Of a stretch of DNA of 64,000 nucleotides, positions 27,908 through 35,781 are shown piece by piece. The notes beneath the pieces were generated by a model that was not told where the DNA came from, searched no databases, and was given only the letters and a program-made list of their open reading frames with translations. Position numbers and translations under genes: made by a program. The first letter of the stretch is position 1, and each line of letters begins with the position of its first letter. This DNA comes from Clostridium disporicum (GTDB lineage: Bacteria; Bacillota; Clostridia; Clostridiales; Clostridiaceae). The DNA is taken from NCBI RefSeq assembly GCF_001405015.1, contig NZ_CYZX01000001.1:124001-188000 (forward strand), written 5' to 3'.

Positions 27908-28735
27908 ATGAAGAATAAATTAAATATAAAAGTAGCTTTAAAGTATTTTATATTAGTTGCTTTTGCTATAATTACTTTATTCCCATTTTACTGGATGATA
28001 GCATCATCTTTTAAGGATAGTTTTGAGGTTATCCAAACACCTCCAACAATGGTTCCTAATAAAATATTATGGGAAAATTACAGCACAGCATTATCAATGG
28101 CTCCATTTGGAAGATATTTTATAAATACTATTATAGTTACGATTTTAAGTATAATTAGTACAGTTATAATAGCAATATTATCAGCTTTCGCTTTCTCTCA
28201 TCTAGAATTTAAGGGAAGAGATTTAATATTCTCAATTTTCTTAGCTTCAATGATGATACCAGGTGAAGTTTTAATAGTTACAAACTTTAAGACAATATCT
28301 CAGTTAGGTCTTATGGATACTTATACAGCACTATTTGTTCCTTACATGGCAAACGTTCTGTACATCTATATGCTTAGAGAATTCTTCTTAAAGATACCAA
28401 AACAATTATATTATGCAGCTAAGGTTGATGGTTCAAGTGATTGGAAATTCTTATGGAGAATCGTTGTTCCAATGGCCAAGCCTTCAATAATTACAATTTG
28501 TATACTAGTAGGAATAAATTCATGGAATGCATTCTTATGGCCATTATTAGTTACTAATAAAGAAAACATGAGACTGTTAGCAACAGGATTAACAGCATTC
28601 CAATCTGATGCAGGAAATCAATATGAGTTAATTATGGCAGCTTCAACTATAATTACAATGCCAATAATTGCAGTTTATATTTTCCTTCATAAGAAGATAA
28701 TGAGTGGTATTTCTATCGGGGGAATTAAAGGATAG
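27908..28735 (+). CDS. ABC importer permease, MalG/UgpE type
   Basis: Second membrane subunit, 275 residues, six hydrophobic helices. The EAA loop YAAKVDGSSDWKFLWRIVVPMAKP lies near residues 176-199, and LFPFYWMIASSFK follows the first helix as is usual in this family. It starts 11 bases after the first permease with AAGGAG upstream. A strong structured element, not a simple spacer, lies between this gene and the binding-protein gene. Confidence 0.92.
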   Translation: MKNKLNIKVALKYFILVAFAIITLFPFYWMIASSFKDSFEVIQTPPTMVPNKILWENYSTALSMAPFGRYFINTIIVTILSIISTVIIAILSAFAFSHLEFKGRDLIFSIFLASMMIPGEVLIVTNFKTISQLGLMDTYTALFVPYMANVLYIYMLREFFLKIPKQLYYAAKVDGSSDWKFLWRIVVPMAKPSIITICILVGINSWNAFLWPLLVTNKENMRLLATGLTAFQSDAGNQYELIMAASTIITMPIIAVYIFLHKKIMSGISIGGIKG

Positions 28736-28776
28736 TTTATTAGGAATAACATAATTTTATTTAATGATTTAAAAAA

Positions 28777-28848
28777 GTTTTAGAGCATGAAGGAACCTTG
28801 ATTTAATCAAGGTGACTTCTTAGCTCAAAAAATTTTAATCTTTTTTTA
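28777..28848 (+). promoter_or_regulatory. Intercistronic hairpin before the binding-protein gene
   Basis: A layered hairpin is visible: GAGC (28783-28786) with GCTC (28823-28826), GAAG with CTTC inside it, and ACCTTGA (28795-28801) with TCAAGGT (28807-28813) at the tip. A run of seven T lies at 28841-28847. It may act as a partial terminator or an RNA-stabilising element that gives the binding protein a different dose from the permeases. Confidence 0.55.
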
Positions 28849-28914
28849 TTCATTAAAATGGAATAAATGGAATTCTTGATATATAAATTAAAATTTTTAC
28901 AAGAGGTGGTACTA

Positions 28915-30243
28915 ATGAAAAAAAGACTATTAGCAGTATTAATGACTGCAGCAGTTGCTACTTCAGCTTTCGTTGGATGTTCTAAAGGAGCTTCTTCAAA
29001 TGCTGATATAGTAACAGAACTACAAGAGCCTGTAACTATAGAAATGTGGCACTACATGACTGGTAAACAAGCTGAAACATTACAAGAAATCGTTGAAGAG
29101 TTCAATACTACAAACGATAAGGGGATAACTGTAAATGCTGTTGCTCAAGGAAGTGTTGCAGATCTTAACAAGAAGGTTATAGCAGCTTCTCAATCTAATA
29201 CATTACCAGCAATCATAAATGTTTATCCTGATTTAGCTACAGGATTAATAAATGAAGGTAAAATAGTAGATTTAGCTACATACATAAACGACGAAAACGT
29301 TGGTATGGCTGATGATATGAAAAATGATTTCGTAGACGCATTCATTGCAGAGCTATCTCAATGGGAAGAAGGAAAAGTTTATGGTTTACCAATGACTAAA
29401 TCAACTGAAGTATTATACGTAAACAAAACTTTACTTGAAAAGTTAGGTTATACTATGGCTGACATGGAAAACTTAACTATGGAAAAATTAGCTGAAATTT
29501 CAAAGAAAGCTTATGATGAATTAGGAATAGCTGGATTTGGATTTGACTCTTCTTCAAATGCTTACATTTCAACTTTAAAAATGGGTGGAATGAACTTTGT
29601 TGAATTAGATGGTACAATTAATGTTGATAATGAATGGGTAAGAGAATTTATGCCATTCTTACAAGAACAAACTACTAAAGGATACTTTAGAATTGCTGGA
29701 GAGGACAAGTTCCTTTCAGGTCCATTCTCTAACCAAAAGATGTTAACTTACCAAGGTTCTTCAGCAGGATTTGCTCATATCAATACAAATGGTGCTTTCG
29801 AAATAGGTGTAGTTGAAGTTCCAGTATTTGAAGGTAAAGACAAAGCTGTTATCCAACAAGGTGCTTCTTTATTTGCTACATCTACTGTTTCAGCTGAACA
29901 ACAATACGCTTCATATGAATTTATGAAATTCTTAACTAGCGCTGAAAATACAGCTAAATTTGCAACTTCAACAGGTTACTTACCAGTTAGAAAGTCTGCT
30001 CAAGATTTAGATTCAGTTAAAGCATTAATTGAAGATGAAACTAACCTTTATGGTCAAATTTACAACGTAGCTCAAAAAGCTTTAGAATATGCTTACTACA
30101 CTCCAGCTGTTAACAATGCTCAATCAGCAAGAACATCAGTTGAAGAAAAGTATGCAGCATTCGTTACAGGAAACATTACTGATTTAGATACTTTTGTTAA
30201 AGATTTATTATCAGAAGTTGAAACTTCAATAAGCAGACAATAG
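28915..30243 (+). CDS. ABC importer substrate-binding lipoprotein (UgpB-like)
   Basis: Family 1 extracellular solute-binding protein, 442 residues from ATG 28915, which follows AGAGGTGG by 7 bases. A lipoprotein signal peptide ends in AFVG-C near residue 22, so the mature protein is lipid-anchored outside the cell. The mature sequence begins with TIEMWHYMTGKQAE, and PAIINVYP and MTKSTEVLYVNK resemble UgpB, the glycerol-3-phosphate binding protein. A sugar or glycerol-phosphate substrate is therefore likely but not proven. No catabolic enzyme is linked. Codon use is richer in C-ending codons than in the neighbours, suggesting high expression. Confidence 0.9.
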   Translation: MKKRLLAVLMTAAVATSAFVGCSKGASSNADIVTELQEPVTIEMWHYMTGKQAETLQEIVEEFNTTNDKGITVNAVAQGSVADLNKKVIAASQSNTLPAIINVYPDLATGLINEGKIVDLATYINDENVGMADDMKNDFVDAFIAELSQWEEGKVYGLPMTKSTEVLYVNKTLLEKLGYTMADMENLTMEKLAEISKKAYDELGIAGFGFDSSSNAYISTLKMGGMNFVELDGTINVDNEWVREFMPFLQEQTTKGYFRIAGEDKFLSGPFSNQKMLTYQGSSAGFAHINTNGAFEIGVVEVPVFEGKDKAVIQQGASLFATSTVSAEQQYASYEFMKFLTSAENTAKFATSTGYLPVRKSAQDLDSVKALIEDETNLYGQIYNVAQKALEYAYYTPAVNNAQSARTSVEEKYAAFVTGNITDLDTFVKDLLSEVETSISRQ

Positions 30244-30283
30244 TTTGAAATAAAACATTTAATTTAATAATTTGAAGTTATTA

Positions 30284-30325
30284 GAGTATAGGCGTATTAA
30301 CGAAAGTTAATATTGAGGATACTAA
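30284..30325 (+). ncRNA. Possible structured 3' region with a GAAA tetraloop hairpin
   Basis: TATTAAC-GAAA-GTTAATA is a perfect 7 bp hairpin with a GNRA loop at 30295-30312, enclosed by AGTAT (30284-30288) and ATACT (about 30319-30323). It lies downstream of the binding-protein gene and before its terminator. It could be an mRNA 3' element. I do not recognise a known riboswitch. Confidence 0.3.
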
Positions 30326-30341
30326 CAATTAATTGATTTAA

Positions 30342-30386
30342 AGTCCCTACTTAGTTATAATATATAGCTATGTAGGGATTTTTTTT
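30342..30386 (+). terminator. Rho-independent terminator of the importer operon
   Basis: TCCCTAC (30344-30350) pairs with GTAGGGA (30372-30378). The inner arms TAGTTATA and TATAGCTA also pair, and eight T follow. Confidence 0.88.
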
Positions 30387-30423
30387 ACAGATATATATTA
30401 TCGTAAATTATAGGAGGAAAATA

Positions 30424-31380
30424 ATGATATACGCACCAATGAAAGAAATTATAGAAAAAATAGAAGAATTTGATAAGATAGTATTATTTAGACACGTGTT
30501 TCCGGATCCAGATTCATATGGAGCACAAAATGCTCTTAAAAATATAATTGAATGTACATATCCAGATAAAAAAGTATTATTATTTGGGGAACATTCTAAA
30601 AATCTTGAATACATAGGAAAGATGGATGAATCAGAAGAACTTGATAAAGATACACTTGCAATTATTTTAGATGTTGCAAATGCACCTAGAGTAGATAACC
30701 AAGAATTTAATAACTGTGGATATATTTTAAAGATTGACCACCACAAGCCTTTTGATGCACCTTTTGAAAATCTTACATGGGTAGATACAAATTATACATC
30801 TACTTGTGAAATGATTTTAGATTTATATTTAAGCAATAAAGATAAACTTAAGATTGAAAAGCAAGGAAGAAAAGCTTTATTTACAGGAATTATAGGGGAT
30901 ACAGGAAGATTCCTTTATGTTGAAAATCCTACAGATATCTTTAAAAAGTTATCGGAAATAACATTTGACTTAGAAACAAAAGAGATTTATGCAAATATGT
31001 ATAGAAGAGAAGAAGAAGAATTGAAATTCTTAGGATATATATATTCAAACTATAAAAAGACTGAAAATGGAGTTGCGTATTTAAAGGTTCCAAAAGAAGA
31101 TGTAGCTAACTTTGGGCTTGAAACAATGAAAGCTGTAAGAATGGTTAATGCTCTTCAAGATACAGCAGGAATTATAAACTGGATGTTCTTTGTTGAAAAG
31201 CCAGATGGTGGAGTGTTCTGTGAATTTAGATCAAATGGACCTAGAGTAAATGATATAGCTGCAAAATTTGGCGGTGGCGGACATATGCTAGCTGCTGGTG
31301 CTTCTATAGCAAATTTTGATATTGCAGATAAAATGATTAAAGAGTTTGATGATAATTGCAAAGAATATTTAAATAAATAA
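30424..31380 (+). CDS. DHH-family phosphoesterase, NrnA-like (copy 1)
   Basis: Predicted manganese-dependent nanoRNase / pAp phosphatase that degrades 2-5 nucleotide RNAs and 3'-phosphoadenosine 5'-phosphate. The DHH domain has the HVFPDPDSYG motif near residue 22 and the signature D-H-H in KIDHHKPF near residue 104. The DHHA1 domain ends with the substrate-binding GGGGHMLAAGA at about residue 280. Length 318 is typical. AGGAGG precedes the ATG. A second DHH protein of the same class lies in the nusA block at 39880, and the two are only moderately similar, so they may have different substrates. Confidence 0.9.
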   Translation: MIYAPMKEIIEKIEEFDKIVLFRHVFPDPDSYGAQNALKNIIECTYPDKKVLLFGEHSKNLEYIGKMDESEELDKDTLAIILDVANAPRVDNQEFNNCGYILKIDHHKPFDAPFENLTWVDTNYTSTCEMILDLYLSNKDKLKIEKQGRKALFTGIIGDTGRFLYVENPTDIFKKLSEITFDLETKEIYANMYRREEEELKFLGYIYSNYKKTENGVAYLKVPKEDVANFGLETMKAVRMVNALQDTAGIINWMFFVEKPDGGVFCEFRSNGPRVNDIAAKFGGGGHMLAAGASIANFDIADKMIKEFDDNCKEYLNK

Positions 31381-31422
31381 AATACATTAAAGCTATTTAT
31401 TAATATAATTAATAAATTTTGG

Positions 31423-31451
31423 TTGACAATTCAGTAATGGATTAATAAAAT
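31423..31451 (+). promoter_or_regulatory. Promoter of the helicase-lobe/LexA-protease gene
   Basis: TTGACA (31423-31428), a 17-base spacer and TAAAAT (31446-31451). Transcription should begin near 31458, immediately before the hairpin at 31462. No LexA box of the Bacillus/Clostridium GAAC-N4-GTTC type is apparent around it. Confidence 0.65.
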
Positions 31452-31461
31452 TATAATGTAG

Positions 31462-31495
31462 ACTCCAAAGTAGTTTTCTTTGGAGTTTTTATCAT
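31462..31495 (+). terminator. Hairpin with T tract between promoter and gene
   Basis: ACTCCAAAG (31462-31470) pairs with CTTTGGAGT (31478-31486), followed by TTTT. It looks like the terminator of the phosphoesterase gene, but it lies downstream of the TTGACA/TAAAAT promoter, so it would also stand at the very 5' end of the next transcript. Confidence 0.8.
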
Positions 31496-31520
31496 ATACA
31501 TATTGTCAGTAGGTGGATTT

Positions 31521-32951
31521 ATGAAGTTAACTAAAGGTCAAAATAGATTTATAAATAATAAGTCTATGGGAGTATCATTTTTAAAAGGTAAAAATAATAG
31601 TGGTAAAACAACTGCTTCATTATATAGAACAATAAATCTTGAAAATAATTATTGTATATATAATGAAGATAGAATATTGTATTTAGCTTTAAATAATGAT
31701 AGTGCTAATAATATCAAGTCTAAATATAATGAGATAAAAGATAAAAATTATTTTTATTCATTATTTTCTTCAATAGATGAGAAGGTGACAATTCTTTCGT
31801 TGCCAGAACTTATACTAGAATATTCTAATAAATATAAAATGTATAATGATATGAAGTTAGTGTATAAGAATAAGGAGTCTTTAATTCAATTGATTAAAGA
31901 TGAAGATTTTAATGATATTATCACTGCCTACGGAAAGAAATCTAAGTTGATTAAAAATCTCCCTTTGGAATCTTTATTAGAGGAAATTCTTTGGATTAAA
32001 TCATGTGACTTTACATTTGAAGAGTATATGAATTGTAGCAGAACAGGAGCTATAAAAAGATTACGAAAAAACTCTATATCAAGAAAATTATTATATAACC
32101 TTATGGAAATGTATAATAAAAAGATGCTTCAAAATAAATTTATGGACAAGTATGATCGTGTTAAATTTGCTAAAGAATTTAGCAAGAATGTAAATGAAAA
32201 GTTTAAGCATATAATAATTGATGGTGGAGAGAAGATTACTAGATGTGAGCTTCAATTTATTTCATCATTATATAACATATCTAGTACTTCTTCATTAACA
32301 TTTACAATAAATACAGAAGAAACTACAGAGATAGATTCTTGGTTTGTTAAAGGAAAAAAGACAACTTATTTAGAAGAAGAGTACAAAAATAAAACTTATA
32401 TATTAAAGGGATTACCAATTAATAATGAAGCTAAAAAGGTAGACTATATGGAGAAGTTTAAATATATTAATTTAAAGCATAAAAATGAATTTGATTTTAA
32501 TATAGATAGTTTAGGTGGAACTAAAGAAATTTATTTAGAGGATAATTTAGTATTTAAAGAAAATGAGTTAAAGGAGATACCTGTATTTAATCAGATTGCT
32601 GCTGGTAATCCAATTGAAATAAATGATGAGATGAGAGAAACCTTCTATTTGCCAGCTGGTTGGCTTGAACGTGGTAAAGATACATTTATCCTTGAAGTTA
32701 AGGGTGATAGTATGATAGATAAAAATATCTTTAGTGGTGATTTAGTTGTTATAAAGAAACAACATACAGCTTACAATAATGATATTGTAGCTGCTTCATT
32801 AGATGGTGAAGCAACATTAAAAATATTAAATACTAATGGTAAATATCCTAAACTTATACCAGCGAACAATAGATATAGTGAGATAAGTTTAGTAGATAAA
32901 GAGGTAAGTATTTTAGGTGTAGCAATAGGTATAATAAAACACCATCATTAA
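31521..32951 (+). CDS. Degenerate UvrD-like ATPase lobe fused to a LexA-type (S24) autoprotease
   Basis: A 476-residue two-part protein. The N-terminal part resembles the first RecA-like lobe of SF1 helicases: Q-motif-like LTKGQNRFI (3-11), Walker A GKNNSGKTT (23-31) and a motif-Ia-like YLALNNDSANNIK. The Walker B/DExQ site is degenerate (IIID234-G-G-E), and motifs IV-VI are absent. The C-terminal part, from about 350, is an S24 peptidase: Ala361-Gly362 bond, Ser397 in GDSM and Lys434 in EATLKIL. The Ser-Lys distance of 37 equals that of LexA. There is no HTH DNA-binding domain. AGGTGG precedes ATG 31521. A switch cleaved on RecA activation is possible; this is inference. Confidence 0.88.
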   Translation: MKLTKGQNRFINNKSMGVSFLKGKNNSGKTTASLYRTINLENNYCIYNEDRILYLALNNDSANNIKSKYNEIKDKNYFYSLFSSIDEKVTILSLPELILEYSNKYKMYNDMKLVYKNKESLIQLIKDEDFNDIITAYGKKSKLIKNLPLESLLEEILWIKSCDFTFEEYMNCSRTGAIKRLRKNSISRKLLYNLMEMYNKKMLQNKFMDKYDRVKFAKEFSKNVNEKFKHIIIDGGEKITRCELQFISSLYNISSTSSLTFTINTEETTEIDSWFVKGKKTTYLEEEYKNKTYILKGLPINNEAKKVDYMEKFKYINLKHKNEFDFNIDSLGGTKEIYLEDNLVFKENELKEIPVFNQIAAGNPIEINDEMRETFYLPAGWLERGKDTFILEVKGDSMIDKNIFSGDLVVIKKQHTAYNNDIVAASLDGEATLKILNTNGKYPKLIPANNRYSEISLVDKEVSILGVAIGIIKHHH

Positions 32952-32966
32952 AAGGGGGCATTTAAT

Positions 32967-34160
32967 ATGGTATCAAAGAGTATGGAAACCTTAATGAAAA
33001 ATAACTCTGTCATTAGAGAGATGTTTGATGAAGGTAAGAGATTAGAACAATTATATGGAGAAGAGAATGTTTTTGATTTTAGTATAGGTAATCCAAATGT
33101 AACTCCTCCAAACGAAATTAAAGAAAATATAATTAAAATTTTAAATGAAGAAAATCCGTTAGAGGTACATGGATACATGAATAATTCAGGTTATTTTTCT
33201 GTAAGAGAAAATATAGCAGAGCATTTAACTAAAACTAAAGGAATACAATTAGAAGATAAAAATATTATTATGACCTGTGGGGCTGCAGGTGGACTTAATA
33301 TTATTATGAAGACCTTAGTAAATCCAGATGATGAAGTTATAATCTTTGCTCCATATTTTGGAGAGTATATAAATTATATCAATAACTATAATGGTAAAAC
33401 TGTAATTGTTTCTTGTGATAAAAATAATTTTGAACCAAACTTAGATGAGCTAAAAGAAAAAATTACTGCTAAAACTAAAGCTGTAATTATTAATTCTCCA
33501 AATAATCCTTCAGGGGTTATTTATTCTGAGGAGATTATTAAAGCTATTAGTAATATATTAAGAGAAAGTTCGGAGAAATTAGGTACTGAAATTTGTTTAA
33601 TATCAGATGAACCATATAGAGAAATTGTATATGATGGAGTCGAGGTGCCTTTTATTCTTAAGTATTATCATAACTCTTTAATTGTATATTCGTACAGTAA
33701 GTCTTTATCATTACCAGGAGAAAGAATTGGTTATATTGTAGTTAATCCTAAGATGAATAATATATCAAAAATTTTAGCTGCATTAAATATTGCAAATAGA
33801 GTATTAGGTTTTGTTAATGCACCATCGCTTTTTCAAAAAGTTGTAGGAAGATCTTTAGATTTAGAAGTTGATGTTAATATATATAAGAAAAATAGGGATT
33901 TATTATATAATCACCTTGTTAGCTTAGGATTTAAATGCTTAAAACCTAATGGAGCTTTTTATTTATTTCCTAAGTCTCCAATAGAAGATGACAATAAATT
34001 TTGTAATGAATTAAAGAAATTTAATATATTAGCAGTACCAGGATCGGTATTTGGTTGTAATGGCCATTTTAGACTTTCCTATTGTATTAAGTATGAAAAG
34101 ATAGAAAATTCTTTAAAAGCCTTTGATAAGGTAGCAAAATTGTATAGTGATTATTTATAA
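32967..34160 (+). CDS. PLP-dependent aminotransferase, class I/II (AspC-like)
   Basis: Fold-type I aminotransferase of 397 residues. The Schiff-base lysine lies in YSYSKSLSLPGERIGY at about residue 238-253. The NSPNNPSGVIYS motif and the SDEPYREIVYDG strand with the PLP-binding Asp precede it, and FRLSYC with the carboxylate-binding Arg is near the end. The substrate pair is not determined by sequence; aspartate or another amino acid is likely. AAGGGGG precedes the ATG, 16 bases after the S24 fusion gene. The next gene makes PLP, the cofactor it needs. Confidence 0.9.
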   Translation: MVSKSMETLMKNNSVIREMFDEGKRLEQLYGEENVFDFSIGNPNVTPPNEIKENIIKILNEENPLEVHGYMNNSGYFSVRENIAEHLTKTKGIQLEDKNIIMTCGAAGGLNIIMKTLVNPDDEVIIFAPYFGEYINYINNYNGKTVIVSCDKNNFEPNLDELKEKITAKTKAVIINSPNNPSGVIYSEEIIKAISNILRESSEKLGTEICLISDEPYREIVYDGVEVPFILKYYHNSLIVYSYSKSLSLPGERIGYIVVNPKMNNISKILAALNIANRVLGFVNAPSLFQKVVGRSLDLEVDVNIYKKNRDLLYNHLVSLGFKCLKPNGAFYLFPKSPIEDDNKFCNELKKFNILAVPGSVFGCNGHFRLSYCIKYEKIENSLKAFDKVAKLYSDYL

Positions 34161-34204
34161 GAAAGTTTTTGTTTAGTTGCAGAATATGTATAGGTGGTGT
34201 TGTA

Positions 34205-35038
34205 GTGTCAAAAGTGGTAAAAAAAGTTGCGACAGTTCAAGATATAGCAGGGATAGGTAGATGTTCATTAACTGCAGCGATTCCTATATTATCTGTGTTA
34301 GGAGTGCAACCGTGCCCTCTTCCAACAGCTATTTTATCTTGTCAAACAGAATATCCTAATTTTCATTTTTATGATTTTACTAATGAAATGAGAGATTATA
34401 TAGATTCATGGACTAGTATGAATTTAAGTTTTGATGGTATATATAGTGGTTTCTTAGGTTCAGAGGATCAAATTAATATTGTTATAGAATTAATAGAGAG
34501 ATATCGAGAAGCTTTAATTGTAGTTGATCCAGTTATGGGAGATAACGGTGAAAAATATAAAACTTATACAATAGAAATGTGTAATAAAGTAAAAGATTTA
34601 GTTAAACATGCTAATATTGTAACTCCTAATTTAACTGAATGTTGTATTTTAACAGATAGAAAATATGAAGATGTTGTTGATGTTATTAATGAAGAGACTC
34701 TTTTTGAAATAGCAAGAGAAATTTCTGAACTTGGCCCTGAGAAGGTCGTTATAACTGGTGTTATAAAAGATGATGAAGTAATAACATTTGCATATGATAA
34801 AGAGCGAGATGAAAGTTTCAGTTTTTCTAATCCGTATAATAATAAATCCTACAGTGGAACGGGGGATATATTTGCATCTATAATTTGTGGTATGTTAGTT
34901 AGAGGGTTTGATTTTAAAATAGCTGTAAATAAAGCGTGTGACTTTATTAAAAATGCTGTATATATGACGAGTTTAGAAAATGCCGATGAAAGAAATGGTA
35001 TATTCTTCGAGCCATTATTAAAAGATTTAATTATATAG
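34205..35038 (+). CDS. Pyridoxal/pyridoxamine kinase (PdxY-like)
   Basis: Ribokinase-superfamily kinase that phosphorylates pyridoxal or pyridoxamine for PLP salvage. From GTG 34205 it has 277 residues. VQDIAGIGRCSLTAAIPILS at the start, VVDPVMGDNGEKY near residue 115 and the anion-hole SGTGDIFAS near 220, with the catalytic Asp, are all diagnostic. AGGTGG (34192-34197) is 7 bases upstream; an ATG-less extension to 34169 has no ribosome binding site. It is probably cotranscribed with the aminotransferase. Confidence 0.9.
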   Translation: MSKVVKKVATVQDIAGIGRCSLTAAIPILSVLGVQPCPLPTAILSCQTEYPNFHFYDFTNEMRDYIDSWTSMNLSFDGIYSGFLGSEDQINIVIELIERYREALIVVDPVMGDNGEKYKTYTIEMCNKVKDLVKHANIVTPNLTECCILTDRKYEDVVDVINEETLFEIAREISELGPEKVVITGVIKDDEVITFAYDKERDESFSFSNPYNNKSYSGTGDIFASIICGMLVRGFDFKIAVNKACDFIKNAVYMTSLENADERNGIFFEPLLKDLII

Positions 35039-35184
35039 TATTTAAAATGTGTTTTACTTTGAATAAAATGAGTTAAATTGGGCAAATTTAAAATAGGGGG
35101 GATAAATGTAATATATACCCCTTGTATTTTATAGTGAAGTATGTTAACATTTAAAAAGAAGTAATTTACTAATAGCTTAAAAAC

Positions 35185-35248
35185 AAAGTGGGGTATGAAT
35201 TCCCGCTTTTTCTATTTGAACGCAACTACTTTACCTAGTTGCGTTTTT
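35185..35248 (+). terminator. Two tandem hairpins before rimP
   Basis: AAAGTGGG (35185-35192) pairs with CCCGCTTT (35202-35209, one G-U) followed by TT. Then AACGCAACT (35219-35227) pairs with AGTTGCGTT (35237-35245) followed by T. One may end the kinase transcript; the other, or both, may act as a leader attenuator for the nusA operon. Confidence 0.75.
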
Positions 35249-35299
35249 ACGTACATTTTTAAATTACTTAAAAACTGAATATTGTAAAGGAGGGTTAAT

Positions 35300-35764
35300 A
35301 TGAAAGTTGAGTCTTTAATTAAAGAGATTTACGGAATTGTTGAGCCTATGGCTAAGGAACTTAACTTAGAAATCTATCATATTGAATATGTTAAGGAAAA
35401 TGGAGAGTATTATTTAAGAATATATATAGATAAGGATGGGGGAATCTTCCTATCTGACTGTGAAGCTCTTTCAAGAAGAGTTAGTGATGTGCTTGATGAA
35501 GTAGATCCTATAAAAGAAGCTTATTTCTTAGAAGTTTCTTCACCAGGATTAAACAGAAGATTATTTACTAATGATCACTATGTAAAATTTGTTGGTAGAG
35601 AAGTTTTAGTTAGATTAACTAAAGCATTAGATGGAAATAAGAACTTTAAAGGTACGTTAAAAGAAGTAAATGAAGATAACATTGTTATTCAACTAGAAGA
35701 TGAAAAATTACAAACTATTCCTAAAGATAAGATAAAATCTACAAACTTAGAAGGGGAAATATAG
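35300..35764 (+). CDS. rimP: Ribosome maturation factor RimP
   Basis: Cytoplasmic assembly factor for the 30S subunit. The 154-residue protein has the two-domain layout, with YLRIYIDKDGGIFLSDCEALSRRVS and the hallmark YFLEVSSPGLNRRL near residues 78-92. AAGGAGGG precedes the ATG. It heads the operon that runs through nusA, rnpM, ylxQ, infB, rbfA, nrnA, truB and ribF, the usual Gram-positive order. The 261 bases upstream hold two hairpins. Confidence 0.96.
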   Translation: MKVESLIKEIYGIVEPMAKELNLEIYHIEYVKENGEYYLRIYIDKDGGIFLSDCEALSRRVSDVLDEVDPIKEAYFLEVSSPGLNRRLFTNDHYVKFVGREVLVRLTKALDGNKNFKGTLKEVNEDNIVIQLEDEKLQTIPKDKIKSTNLEGEI

Positions 35765-35781
35765 CAAGGAGGGCAATTAAA

